From positions 113,412,991 through 113,476,990 of the forward strand of contig NC_133166.1 in assembly GCF_040802235.1 (NCBI RefSeq): a stretch of 64,000 bases of DNA. The letters are read 5' to 3'. Shown piece by piece: positions 44,537-57,200 of this stretch. The notes under the pieces are model-generated. The model saw only the letters and a list, made by a program, of their open reading frames with translations, ran no database searches and was not told the origin of the DNA. The position numbers and the translations under genes were made by a program. This stretch comes from Manis javanica. Lineage: Eukaryota; Chordata; Mammalia; Pholidota; Manidae. Numbering within the stretch: position 1 is the first letter of the stretch; each line of letters starts with the position of its first letter.

Positions 44537-44989
44537 GGTAACAAATCCTACCATTTGCAGCAACATGGATGGAGCTGGAGGGTATTATGCTCAGTGAAAT
44601 AAGCCAGGCGGAGAAAGACAAGTATCAAATGATTTCACTCATCTTTGGAGTCTAAGAACAAAGCAAAAACTGAAGGAACCAAACAGCAGCAGGTTCACAG
44701 AACCCATGAATGGACTAACAGTTACCAAAGGGAAAGGGTCTGTGGGGGATGGGTGGGAAGGGAGGGATAAGGGGAGAAATGGGCATTATGATTAGCACAC
44801 TAATGTGGGGGGGCACGGGGAGGGCAGCACATCACAGAGAAGACAAGCAGTGGTTCCAGAGCATCTTACTATGCTGATGGACAGTGACTGTAATGGGGTA
44901 TGTGGGGGGGACTCGATAATGGGGACAATCTAGTAACCACAGTGTTGCTCATGTAAGTGTATATTAATCACACCAAAATATTAAAAAAA
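44537..44989 (+). repeat. Second 5'-truncated L1 3' end, copy B
   Basis: Counterpart of 11,853-12,305. Again 33 bp from the gene's stop codon. Confidence 0.85.
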
Positions 44990-45022
44990 CAATACGGGGA
45001 TTTGGGTGCCGTAGAAATCGCG

Positions 45023-45241
45023 TTATGGGCTGAGACTTTCACAGCTGCTTTCCAGAGCCTCCAGGTTGCAGCAGGTATGAATGGCATCATTCCGCTGGTA
45101 GCGAATGGGTTGCGCACGCTGGCACCATGAGCAGATTTTGCTGAAGTGGGAGCAATGGACGCTGGGTTGATGGTAGATCCACGTGCCGCAGGACAACGAC
45201 TCACAATGGGGCATCATTAGGGGGACGGCAGAATCACACCT
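45023..45241 (-). CDS. ANTXRL-like copy B, last exon
   Basis: Counterpart of 12,339-12,557, with Arg to Gln (IYHQPS) and Ser to Cys (ESSCESLSP), and stop TAA instead of TGA. Confidence 0.75.
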   Translation of the reverse strand, partial: RCDSAVPLMMPHCESLSCGTWIYHQPSVHCSHFSKICSWCQRAQPIRYQRNDAIHTCCNLEALESSCESLSP

Positions 45242-48200
45242 CTGGGGAGAAGAGGAGAGAGAGAAAATGTCACTGACAAGCCACTGGAATTGGGGGCTGA
45301 AGGCTGTGATTTCCCTCACTCCTGGGGTTGCCAGGTTCCTTGTCTTCTCAAGCCCACCCTTGTCCTAATGGCCCGAGTTCCACGGATACACACCCAGGTC
45401 TGCCTAGCGGCACCGTGTAGCGTGCTAACATCAGGCTTCCGAGAACCTGTCTGCATGCAGCCTCAGAGCGCAGTCTGCCCATATCCTGTCCTGGGCGCCT
45501 CTGTCTCTGGCCGGAAGTCCACACTCACCTTCCTGTGTGCCTACTGCCTGGCCGGGCCCTTGGCCTCCCTGCTCAGGCCTCCTCGAGCGTCTCCTCTCCC
45601 CTGGGCACCTGGCTCTGCCCTATCCTACTCCAGGCCTCACACAACCACCCTCCCCGAGAAGCAGCTCCTGGCAGCTGCCACCTTCAGCTGTGCTTCCCCT
45701 CTGCCCGGGCCTCCAGCCCCGGGGCCCAGCTGGCTTGCTAGACTCCTCACCACCACGCCCTGCCCTTGTCAGCAGCCTGGCCTGCGTGCACGCAAAGCCT
45801 GTGACCCTGCCCTGCATGGGGCAGGCACTGTGGCAGAATGAACCCCAGCAAGGGGCTTCTATCTCTGGCAGGTGTGTTTTGGGCTCCCCGGGGCCCCACA
45901 CTGCCTGCAGGGAGAGCAGGACGGCTCTCATCTGCCCCTTGACACTTAGAAGGACTTAATGGATCTGTCAAAACTAATGTAGAATCAGGGAGACCGGGGC
46001 AGAGCCTGACAGACACCACAGGGCTCTTTCTTTCTCAACACCTACAACCGGGAGCCCATCCACCCCTGTCATCTCTGTGCCCTGCAGGACGGGGTTCTCC
46101 TCACTGCATGGGGCCCTGGTTCTGGGGTGGGGGTTACTTCAGGCCCCTCCTCCAGGTGCCCGTCTCCCTTCCTCAGTGGGTTCCCGGGAACCTGCAGTCC
46201 TCTCCCTCACTCTGCTGAGGAGACGTCTGCAGGAGCAGCAGGTGACACTCTGCTTTTTGGGGAGTGTTCATGGCAGGAAGAACTTGGCACAAAACTTCCA
46301 TGGTTTTTCCTGACCTGGGCGATCTCTGCCGTCCCGTGTGTTCTCACCAATCCACCCAAGGGCCGAGGAAGCCCGAGCTTGGCTGGAGTGGACGACAAGC
46401 TCTGCCAGCACCGCGGACGGGGGCACCTGTCGGGCAGCCACCCACATCTAGAAGCCTGGGCCTGTGATAAGGGGAGACCCGGGGACGGGGACCAGCTGGG
46501 GGTGGGGAATATGGGCCCTCACGCCTTTTCTCTGTCCCAGGCCTCTAGGGCCCAGATGATGTCCTTACTGTGATGCCGGGTGATCAAAGCCCAGCACCCA
46601 TAACCTCACCACCACAGAAGCCAGGCCTTCTGGGCCCGTGTCTGTGGGGCAGGAGCCGCCTGCCCCTGGCTGCCCTCGGCCCAGCCTGGGGCATCAGCAC
46701 CTGTCTAGGGCCCTTCTCACCTCTGGTACCTTCATCTTCTCTTTATCAGGATTCCTACAGCACGATACAATGACCGAGGGGCACTTCTGGGCCAGTGCGG
46801 CTGGGCTCTAGAAGGAGAAAACAGTGTCTGCTTCTTGGCGGGCAGCTCCTGGGGTAGGGACACTGTGGCTGTTGCCCTGCACCTGTCACTTCCTGGCCAC
46901 TCCGCCAGTGTTTGCTGGGAGAACTCAAGGACCAAGGGGCAGCACCGTGTCCCTTAGGAGAGAGCCGCCCTAGTGCAAACCCGGCAAACTCTTAGTTTGC
47001 AAATAAGGCTGCTCCCCAAAAGGGCAAGAAATTCTATCACCTCGCCTTCGTTCCCGGGGCAGCCCTCCTTAGAGAAGCCTGGCCCTGGGACTCTGGGACT
47101 CAGAGGAGGGGACCAGGTCTGAAACCGAGCCCCTTTACCATAACCCACCTGCGTCCTATGGAAGACCCTCCTACACACAGGCGTTTGAACAAAAGCCCCT
47201 TGTCTCAGAGGGAATCACAGCAGTTGCTGAAACAGGCCCCTGAGTTGCTCATTCAGTGACAGAGGCCCTCGGTCAGGCTCTGAAGGGAGCACGAGAAGGG
47301 TGTCCTCTGTGTGACACTGGGAGCCCCACATCTTATAGGGGGCCCACCATGGCCCTGTCACCCTCTTCTGCCAGCTCTCCCTGCCCAGGTCATGAGGGCT
47401 GGGGGTGGGGGAGACTGCCCTAGGCTGCGGGGGGGCTCACTGTGAAGGCCAGTGTGCCCGCAGGCTCTGACACCATCACAACCAAAGCAAACACGACCTA
47501 CCTTGTGTGGTGCTGGTGGTGGCTTCTGGGAAATAGAAAGATGGAGTGATAAACACAGGTTGGAAGGCTCTGGCTCAGCCTTGTACACAGGAGGGGGCCT
47601 GCTCTGCAGCAGAGGGACAGAGCAGGGCCTTGGGTGTCCACCTGAGTGCTCGCTGCGTGTGGGTCTGTGGTCGGCTGGCTCCACCTGCCTGCGCTGAGCC
47701 CACCCTTCCCTGTGGGTCCCCGGGGAGACATTCAGCCTAGGATGCCTGGTGCTGCTGCAGGCATCTAACGGGGGGTTTTCATCAGCACCCTATACGTCTT
47801 ATGAAGACAAGAGATCCTCCCCTTCCCTTCCTGCTCCTCCCCCCTTCCTCCGCACACCCTGAACCGCCCCTGTGCCCGGCCCTCAGGGAAGTCCACCTGG
47901 CACCCTGGCTTCCTGTCCTCAGGCCCCCAGTGTGCAGACCTCAGGCCTTCCGGCGTCTTGCTGGGGCTGCGCCCTCACACCCCCGGGGTCCTTCCTCCCA
48001 TAGTGCTCCCGGGCCTGCCCTTGGGAGCCCAGCTAGCCGGGCCTCTGCGCCCGCCCTACCCGGGGCCCGCCTCTGCCCTCTGCTGTTGCCCTGGTTAGGC
48101 AGCACAATGGCCACATGCCATGAAGGTGACATTTTCCCCCAGTATCTCAGGGACCAAGGCCCATCGAGACACCAGTCCTGGAGCTGCCATGGCAGGAATG

Positions 48201-51200
48201 GGGGCACTTCACATCTGTCCCCTGCCCAGCCTGGCGCCCAGCCCTGACAACTGGGCCCTGAGTAGTGACTGGGAAGGAAGGACAGGGCTCCAGAGATGGG
48301 CAGAGGCCATGTGTGTTTTGAAAGGTACAGCTGACCCAGAGGAGAGCATTCGGGGGGCACCTGGCCCTCCCTTTGGGGCCATCGCTGCCCAGGCAGGGTC
48401 TGTGCTTTCCTCCAATCCACAGCAGAGGCCCCTCCCTGGCCTTTGTCCCTGTGGGTCCTTCAGAAGCCTGAGTCGGGCCTGGGGTCACTTCTCCTCAGGG
48501 GTAGGGCCGCTCACAGGTCCCCTCTCTGGGCCAAGCCTGAGGCACAAAGCCCCTCAGAGGCCAGGCTGTGTGCCCAGGAATGGGAGGGTGGCTCTGAGCC
48601 CCCATGTGCGCAGGTGATGACCTCAGAACTGACGGGAACCTTCCCACAGGTGGAATCCCGGGGCAGCCAGGAGTCCCCATACTTTGGGGGACGGCTGGGG
48701 AGTGCCTGGGCCACAGGGCTGTGTAGTCAGGGGTCACTCACACTTTTACTGCGCCATCGCCAGATACAGCAGCAGCACAGCACCAGGAAAAAGGGCAGCA
48801 TCAGGAGGGGCACAGCCCAGTAGAGAGAGTGTAAACTGAGGAACACCCCTCTGGGAGGCCCTCCATCTGGCTGAGTATCCTCTTTGTCTTCCGGCCCACC
48901 ATCTGGAAGGGCTCTTTGTTGGGCAGGCGGTGGTGTGGCACCCAGTAAGGCAGGTGGGGTCCCCTCCTGAGGAAAGCACACGTGTTAAGTCCTCGTGCAC
49001 CTGGGCAGCTTCCTGTGGTGCCCATCACTTGGCATCCCACCCCACACCTCCAAATCCACCTTTCCCCCTTACACTCAGATTACCCCACTCTGAGAGGCCA
49101 CAGCAGGACTAGGAGCCAGGGGCTGGGCCCTGAGGGCCCTGAAGCACCCTGGGCCACAGACCCTGCTCAGAGGCTCTGACCCAGAACCCTGCCAGGGTGT
49201 CCGGCATCCTCCGTGCTGGGCCACAGGCAGTGCCCACTGCATGCCCGGGCTGACAGCACAGGGGCCTGGGGAGGTGCCCACCAGTGAAGGCACACATGGG
49301 GTGCAGGGGGGCTCCTGGGGCCGGGATGAAGGGGGTCTGCAGCATCAGGGCAGCACCCTGGGTCTATCTCCCCATAGCCTGGCCCTCCCTGGCCCCTACC
49401 CAGAGCTGCTCAGCCCCTCTGAGCTGCACTTCCACATCCGGAGGAGCGAGTGAGGGGACACCTGTGAGGTTTAGGGTTCAAACCCCATCCTGGTACAGGG
49501 CAGGCCCGTAAGGAATGGGGGCTCCTGTCCTGTTCTTCTTCATAGTCACGGAGAAGCCCACTGTATCTGTGCAGTCAGGGGCTGCAAGGCCTGAACCGGT
49601 CACCCAAGTGCGATGCTTCAGGTTAGGGGGAGAGGGACAGGGCGACGTGGACTCGTGCCCAGGAGGCAGGGCCGAGGAGAGGGGAGGCCAGGCCAGGGCG
49701 GGGGGGAAGCCACTGTGCTGGGAGTAGACACCGGTTGGCTCCTGAGTTCTTCTCCCAATGTGCCTGTTGAAGGGCGCTTGTCACCAGGTGGGACCCCAAT
49801 GGGCAAGTGGGTCAGTTCCGTCTGCTGCCGGGAGCAGACATCCAGGGATAAGTATAAACAGACATGCCCAGGAGTGTCAGTGCTGTCGGAAGCCAGGCGT
49901 GGGAGCAGGGGCTGTACCCGCAGCGGGGCCCGAGCACCAGTGCAGTGGAATTCACCTCCACTATGCAGGGCCGGAGGGGGTCCCAGCCTCCAGGGCTCCT
50001 GGGTCTGAGACCCCAGTTTTGAGGGCCTGGACTCTAGCTCCCTGCACACAGCCTCCAGCCTCCACCCCCCACCTAAGCCAGACCCAGAGGGAGCTCTGAA
50101 CTCCCCACCAGGAGACCCAGGCCAGGGAGGCGGCAAGGTGGGAGTCAAGGGGCCGCTCTCAGCACTGTCCCGGAGTCTGCTTGGAGCTCCAAGTGCAGGG
50201 TGCCATGTGCCTTCAGGGACCCTGGGCTTGCAACAGGGCAGAGGAGCTGCACGGCCGCAGACACCTTCACAGGGGTACCCCGAGGGCACTTCTGAAGCCT
50301 GAGCGGGGGCACCGCTCCCCAGGGAAAGGTTCAGGGGCTGCCGTGGCTGTGAGGTGCTGCCCAGGTGCCCAGCTGCCCAAGCGACTTGCTGGGCCTGCCC
50401 TGGACACTGTTCCTGCCTTTGGCTTCCCAGTGTGTCTCCCTGTCCGGGGATGCACAGAGTACAGTCCCAGGGGGCGGCAGTAGTCTCACCCTGGACGTCG
50501 CACAGGTCGTCCTGCTGATCTCTAAATCCTTCTTGATGAAGGTGAGGCCATTATCCAGGCTGATATCGATGAGGACGGCCCTAGAGCACAGAAAGGGCAG
50601 ACGGTGACCCGCAGCCCAGACGGCACCGTGCGTGCGCTTGGCTCAACCTGCACCCGACCGTGGTCCTCGTTGTAACAGCTCTGATCAGCGGGTATTCAGG
50701 ACCCTGAGTAGGGGGCAGCACGGGGCAGGAGGGCCCACCCCAGGACAGATGAGGCCCCCTGTGCAATGAAGGCTGAGCAGGCTGTGAGGAGCCCTGCAGG
50801 GCCCAGATGCCCTCGTGGCCACGGGCCAAGTGGCCAGGCGGGCTGTTTGGTGTCACCTCCCAAACTCTTTTCCATGACAGAGCATGCTGGCTTGGCCCTG
50901 AAAGGTGCCTGGGCCACAGGTACCGTCCCTGGGGCCCGGCACCTCCTGCATCCTGCCCTCCTTGAGAGAGCCTGGGTGACAGGGGATCACAGCCCCTCAG
51001 GGGACCACCCGCACAGGTGGGTGCAGAGGAAGCCCTGAGCCCTCCCAGAACTGGTGTGAGCAGCTCCTCCAGAGGACGCATCACGCACGCTGGTCCCGCC
51101 ATAGTGCCCATAACTGACCACATTCCCTGAGCTTTACGCTTACCGGCCCCGATTATTCATCTTCAGTCCTGGGCAGGTAACGGAGGTGTCTTCCACCGAT

Positions 51201-54200
51201 AAAGCCTTCATTCCTGGAAGAAAGTGACACGCAAATAATGTCAATGGACATGTCCCCACATCCCCGACGCCCCTCCTGTGGCCCTTGGCAAGCAGAGCTC
51301 GCCCCTTGGCGGATGTCGGCTTCCGTTCTCTGCCTGCCTGGGAGCACCTGCCTCACACCAAGTGCCGTGCTGCTGACCCGACTGTCATTTCAGCTGCGAC
51401 CTTCTGAACATTCTTACCCTTCGTTGGAGCTCAGAATGAAAACTCAATGCTAAGTATGGTCAGGGGAAAGGATTGGTGTCTGGGTGGGGAAAGGCTAGGA
51501 TTAAATGGGCAAAAATACCCAAAGCGGTGCAAACTGACTTTCCCGTTGGATGTGCCCAGTCCGGAGAGGAGGAGGATGGGACGGCAGCCCAGCACGCAGA
51601 GGGGCCTGGACAGGCATGAGTGACTGGAAAGGAGTTTTCAAACCAGTATTACATGCATGGGATGAACTCCCATTTATTAGTGTCCTCTCTAATTTCTCTT
51701 AAGAGTGTCCTTCACTTTCTTGGTTAGGTTCATTTCTAGGTAGTTTATTCTTTTTGATGCATTTGTGAATGGAATTGTTTTCCTGATTTCTCTTTCTGCT
51801 AGTTCATCATTAGGGTATAGGAATGCAACAGATTTCTGTGTACTAATTCTGTATCCTGAGAATTGGCTGAATTCAGATATTAGTTCCAGTAGTTTTGGAA
51901 TGGAGCCTTTAGGGTTTTTTATGGCATCATGTTTCAATCTCAAGTGAACACACCATCCTGGCAGACCTGGCAGAGACTCAGAGCCCTGGGGCTGCGTCGA
52001 CTTCCCTCCCATAGACTCATGGACTCGAGTCCTTGCCTCCCAAGGGAAGGGAGAGCCCAGGAAAGGGCGGGGGTGCATCTCTTAGGGCGCACCCCACCCA
52101 AAACCCCACCAGGGCTACAGGACAGGCTGCTCCCGGGGGTATGATGGTGCTGGGGATCGATTCAGTCCTGGGCACGAGCGGCAGGTGCCCAAGCACCCAG
52201 CCAGTGACCCCTTCCACTGTCCATGCTGCTGGTTTTTGGGGTGTGCACAGTGAATGGCCAGCATGGGCCCTGGTTTGCTGGGGGACAGCTGTCACCGGGG
52301 GACAGGAGGGGCTGCTTACGGATGATTTCCTTCCCAGTGCGAAACTGACAGACAACGTCATCGTTGCGGACGCCCTGAAAACCTTTTCCAATAACCTTGA
52401 CGGTCTTTTTCCCTGCAAGAGTAATATCCAGACATCTGTGTGGGGAAGCGTGGCGGTGTTTTCCTCAGATCACAGCTATGGCAGGCCGCCCCCACAACAG
52501 AATTCCCATGAACCCTTGGGGCGTGCAGCTGTAGCTGAACCCACATCTGGGCAACCCCCTGGCCAAATCTTCTCCTTTCGGTCATTGACGGCGTACTCCC
52601 GGGAGCCTGGGCTGGGTGCAGTCTTAGGTGCCTCTCCCCACTTCCCATGACCCACGAAGTCCATCCATTAAAGGCCCCCAGCCTAGTTCCCTCCATAGGT
52701 GCAAACCCAGCCAGGGGTTTCTGCTCTGAAATCCCGACGTGCCCCCTAATGGGCGCAGGCAGGGACCAGGCAACCCTGAGACTATACACATTCACACCAC
52801 ATGTGCCACACACGCCACACACACACACACACGGTGCGCTCATACACACCACACAGACTGGAACCACATACAACACTCCCACCACACACATGGCACATTC
52901 ACAAAACACACACACACACACTCCTGCGTTTACAACAGCGACCCCAGTTATCACCTCTAGTGCACAGAGAGGAGAAGTCCACAGACGTAATCTCTACACA
53001 AGACCTGGCTATGAGCTGCAATAGAGAGAGAGAGGAGTGGCAGGGTCACGGGCGTGCACGGCGGGGGCGCGGCGTGCAGCCCCCTCCATGCCCCTCACTC
53101 ACGGGGTCAACGATGTCTTCCAGTCCGCTGTACCCAGTGTCCACTGCAAGCACATGACCCACTGTGCCAGCAATTTCCAGGAGCTGAAAGGGAGAGGAGA
53201 CAGCCTGGGCCCACAGCCAGGGGTGATGACCCAGAGGTCCCCGTCCCAGGACACAGACACGGAGGGCTACACCCCGGCACCTCCAGCAGCCCCCGCTCAG
53301 GGGAGGGAAAACACTTCCACGCTCACCTCTGCTGTGCAGGTCTTACACAACACTTGCTACTCATTCTGAACGGCCACCTTGCACATCTTTCAACTCCCTG
53401 GGCCCAGCCTCAGCGGACAGGCCCCCCCGTACTCCCCAGGGACCTCCTGGTGGGTGGAGGCCCATCGTCTGGGCGACCCTGAGAGCGCCGTCTTTGAAGC
53501 TTTCCCCTGCGAGGCTCCCAAGGGACCCCCCTTTCGCTGCTCAGAATTACCTGGTATTTCTGGGAATCTTGCACACCCACGAAATACAGAGTTGCCCCCA
53601 GCTGCCTGGATTTTTCAGCCTGAGAAAGAGGAAGTCTTGGGTATAATAAATTTGGTCCAAATATGTGGACCCAAAGGCTGCTAACAATGGGCTTAACTCA
53701 CTTCAACTTTTGTCTCCGCAAAGGATTCTGGTAGGAGTGGTCCACCTGTCAGCGCGATGATGAGGCTGGGGACCCTCTCTCCTGCGGGAGAGGCAGGGCG
53801 TGACTGGGTCAATGAGAGCAACGGCCACCGGCTTCCAGGACCCGAGCACTGCTCCCCACACCTCACCCTCCTGGGGAGAGGCCACCCCGACCTGAGCACC
53901 TGCCACCCACATGCCTGGAAGGCTTTGCAGCTTATCATGCAACAAGGAGGGCCTCCAGCCCAGGACCCACTTTGCAGATGAGGAGACTGAGCCCAGCTTA
54001 GGGTTCCTCCTACAGAACTGTCACTTCTCCCAGATGGCACAACCTTAGCCCTGAAAGGCAACGCCAGCAATTTCACAGGACAAGCACCAGCCTTCCAGAG
54101 GAGCAAAAGCAGGAGGGGGCACCCCTACTGTGCGCGACTCCCGCCCGACCACGCAGGCCCGTTCCAGCTCTGGGCCTCACCCACAGCTCTCCCGAGGGCA

Positions 54201-57200
54201 CCTGCACACCCAGGCTCAGGGCTCGAGTAAGAGGCAGGTGAGCAGTAGACCCCCTCCCAGGCTCAGTGCCTCTCCCGGGGCCACACAGCTTCCCTAGACC
54301 CTACAGCCAAGGTGAGGATGCTTCTGGGACAGGCACAGTCGCTCACACTGCGGGAGACCCAGAGCAGGAGCCTCAGCCCAAGGGCGGGAGCTGGAGGGAG
54401 AAGGAGTCAGGGCGGAGCGCCTGCTCAGCAGGGGGAAGCGCGGGCTCCCTCCTCACCCTGAGGCCCCACCGCTCCAGGACCCTCTGGGTCTCCCCCTTTC
54501 TCCTTCATGCAGCCCGGCTCCAGGGCCAGCGCCCCCCACTTCCTAGGAACCATGGCGTCGTCCGCGGGACCCCTGGCTGTGCTGCGGAACATCACGGGGT
54601 GGCTTTCAGCCCCACCCCTCAGAGCGGGAGGCTGCCGCTCAGAGAGGGCAAGCAGCTGGTCCCGGCGTCAGCGCCAGGACGCGGCCTGGGCAGGGCCGCC
54701 CCGGCCTCAGGAAGGCCCAGGCCTGGCTCTTTCCCGGGACTCCACCGCCAGGAAGGAGGAAGCAGCTCCCTTACCTGCAGCACGTGTTCTTTCCATCTGC
54801 TCATTCGCCTGCAGCAAAAGGAAGGAAGATGTTGGGGGGGGACAGTGAGACGACCCAGTGATGACCCTCTGCCAACCTCATAAAGCAGAGGCACATCCCA
54901 GAAATCCAGATTCCGTACCCTTTTCAATCCGTGCTGCATATTTATGGCTCCTGAAGGTATGACATTCAACAGATCGACAAGACCAGTGTTTATTTTATTT
55001 CTGAAAAGAAAAAAATCAGAGCAGGTGGGAGATGGAATGAGGGGTTGCCTCTTACAAGCGGCCCCAGGCTGCCCTTGTCCGTCTGCACGAGCAGCCCTTC
55101 CGGGACGGGTGAGGGCCACGTCAAGCAGCCCTGGCCCGGCCCTCTGCCCCGTGCCTTTGGCATTGGCTGGCCTGGTTCCCACCGTCCCAGTCCCGTATCC
55201 GGTGAGTGGGGTGGGGAGGGCATGCGTCTGTCTAGCCCCATAGATGTGGCCTGGGCTCTCTGCGCTCAGCTCTGTCTAAGCCGTGCAGAACTGGGGACCT
55301 CACCCCGGGATACACCCTGACTGCCCCCGGTGAGTATGGGGAGATGCCAAGTGTGATTCCATCACAGTGTGACTGGCAGCACGCCCGCCCCCCGGGGGCC
55401 CTGGAGAGGGTGCACTCTTCTCCCACCCTTAAGGCAGAGCTTGGGAAGGTCACCGTGGCCCCTCCTGTCCACGGGCCCTGGGCCCCTCCAGTGCAGGGTC
55501 CTCGGGCCTTCTGCTGCTCCTCCCACTCCCAACCATTTTCCTCCATGAGAATCTGAACCTCCCTGCTACTCAGAAGCTCCATCCCCTCCCGCCTCCCGCC
55601 TAGACCCTCCTGGGATGCAGGCCCACGGGGCCTTCCTCCAGCACCCTGCCCCAGCCTGGTGTTCAGGACCCACTCCTGGGCTCCCCTCACCAGACTCGGG
55701 GGGAACATGCTCCCCTCCACTGCAGCACCCACACTTGGGTGATACCATCCCTTCGTCCCTGGTTCTGACTGTCCCCTCTTCCCCAGTGGCCCGGGGCAGA
55801 AAGTGACACACAACCGCAGGTGCCAGGCTGTGTCCCTAGAGGCCCCCACATCTGCTCCACCTGATCTGGGAATCTTCGCAGTCGGCCTGCTCTAGGGAAA
55901 GGGTTGAGCATGGAGGGCTGGACTCGGAGGGGAGGAGTCTGCCTACCAGCACAGGGTCCGGCCAGGGCCAGTGCACAGGCTGCAGTGGGGCCCGGGGGGC
56001 CAGGGCTGTAGGTGGGGGGTGGGCAGAGAGGGGAGGGCCCAGGACACCGTGCCTGCACACCCGTGTGCTCCTCGGTGCGGCTCAGGGACCCCCTCTGCTC
56101 CCTGGCCCTCCCTGTTGGCCTGATCGCTGGGTCTGCTCTAGGGGATCAATGAAACACTTACCTGTCCGAGGTCAGCTGCATATTGACGTGGCCTTGCGTC
56201 GAGTATGTAATGAATGACATGCGCTGTTCAGGGCTTGGGAGGAAACATGGACTTGTGAGCAACTATACACACAGGGTGAAAGTGATGCTGGTGTGCAACA
56301 GGCAGGGGGCGCCCCCCAAGTTCCCTGCTCTCCGTTCTGTCTCTTAGTGTGGAGCCCATTTCCTGGACTCCACAAGTTCTCATCACTTTAGTGAAGGATC
56401 ATGAGGCCCGGCAGGCGCGCAGCCCTCCTGTCAGAGTGCGGCAGAGCGCCCTGCGGACCCAAAGCCCGGAAGTCTGTTTCCCTCTCTGCCTCTCTCTCTC
56501 TCTCACTCACACACACGCGCACAGGGCTGCTGCGTGCACAGGAGACAGGCAGCTACCTGCTCTTCACGAGGGCCTCCCTCGCTGGCCGCCCCTCTCCCCT
56601 CCTGACAGATTCTTGGTCCTTTCCCTTCTCCTCCTCCCTGGACGATCTTCCCCACCTCCCTCCCCCTCGCCTCAAAGAAATTATGCTCCCTCCTCAGCCA
56701 TTCATATTTCCTAATCTGTGAGGGCCTCCAGGGAAGATGTGCCCCTGAAAACAAGGACAGACCCCCAGGAAGGAGCCAAGCAGGGCTGCAGAGATTTTAG
56801 GAAACAAGTGTGATCTGTCCTTCTCTCCTGTTCGGAACAGTGACCTGAGCTTTGCGACCTGAGGCAGGCCCGGGTCCACTGCATCTAAACAGCAAAGTAC
56901 TCAGAGAGGAAATCGCCCTGCAACACAGAGCTGAAAAGCCGTACTTTTTAAATCTGTTCACCAAATCCCGCACAAAGCTCTGTGTGAACATCCAGTTGTG
57001 TACACCTTGTGATCTGAAAAAGAAGAAGACGTGAGTCAGAGACGGAGGTGCATGTATCATGTGAGCACGGTTGCTGCCTTCCCTGCCTTCCACTGGCCCT
57101 TAGCAGGCTCCTCCGTGTGTGTGTGTGTGTGTGCGTGCGTGTGTGTGTGTGTGTGCGTGTGTGTGTGTGTGCGCGTGCGTGTGTGTGTGTGTGTGCGTGC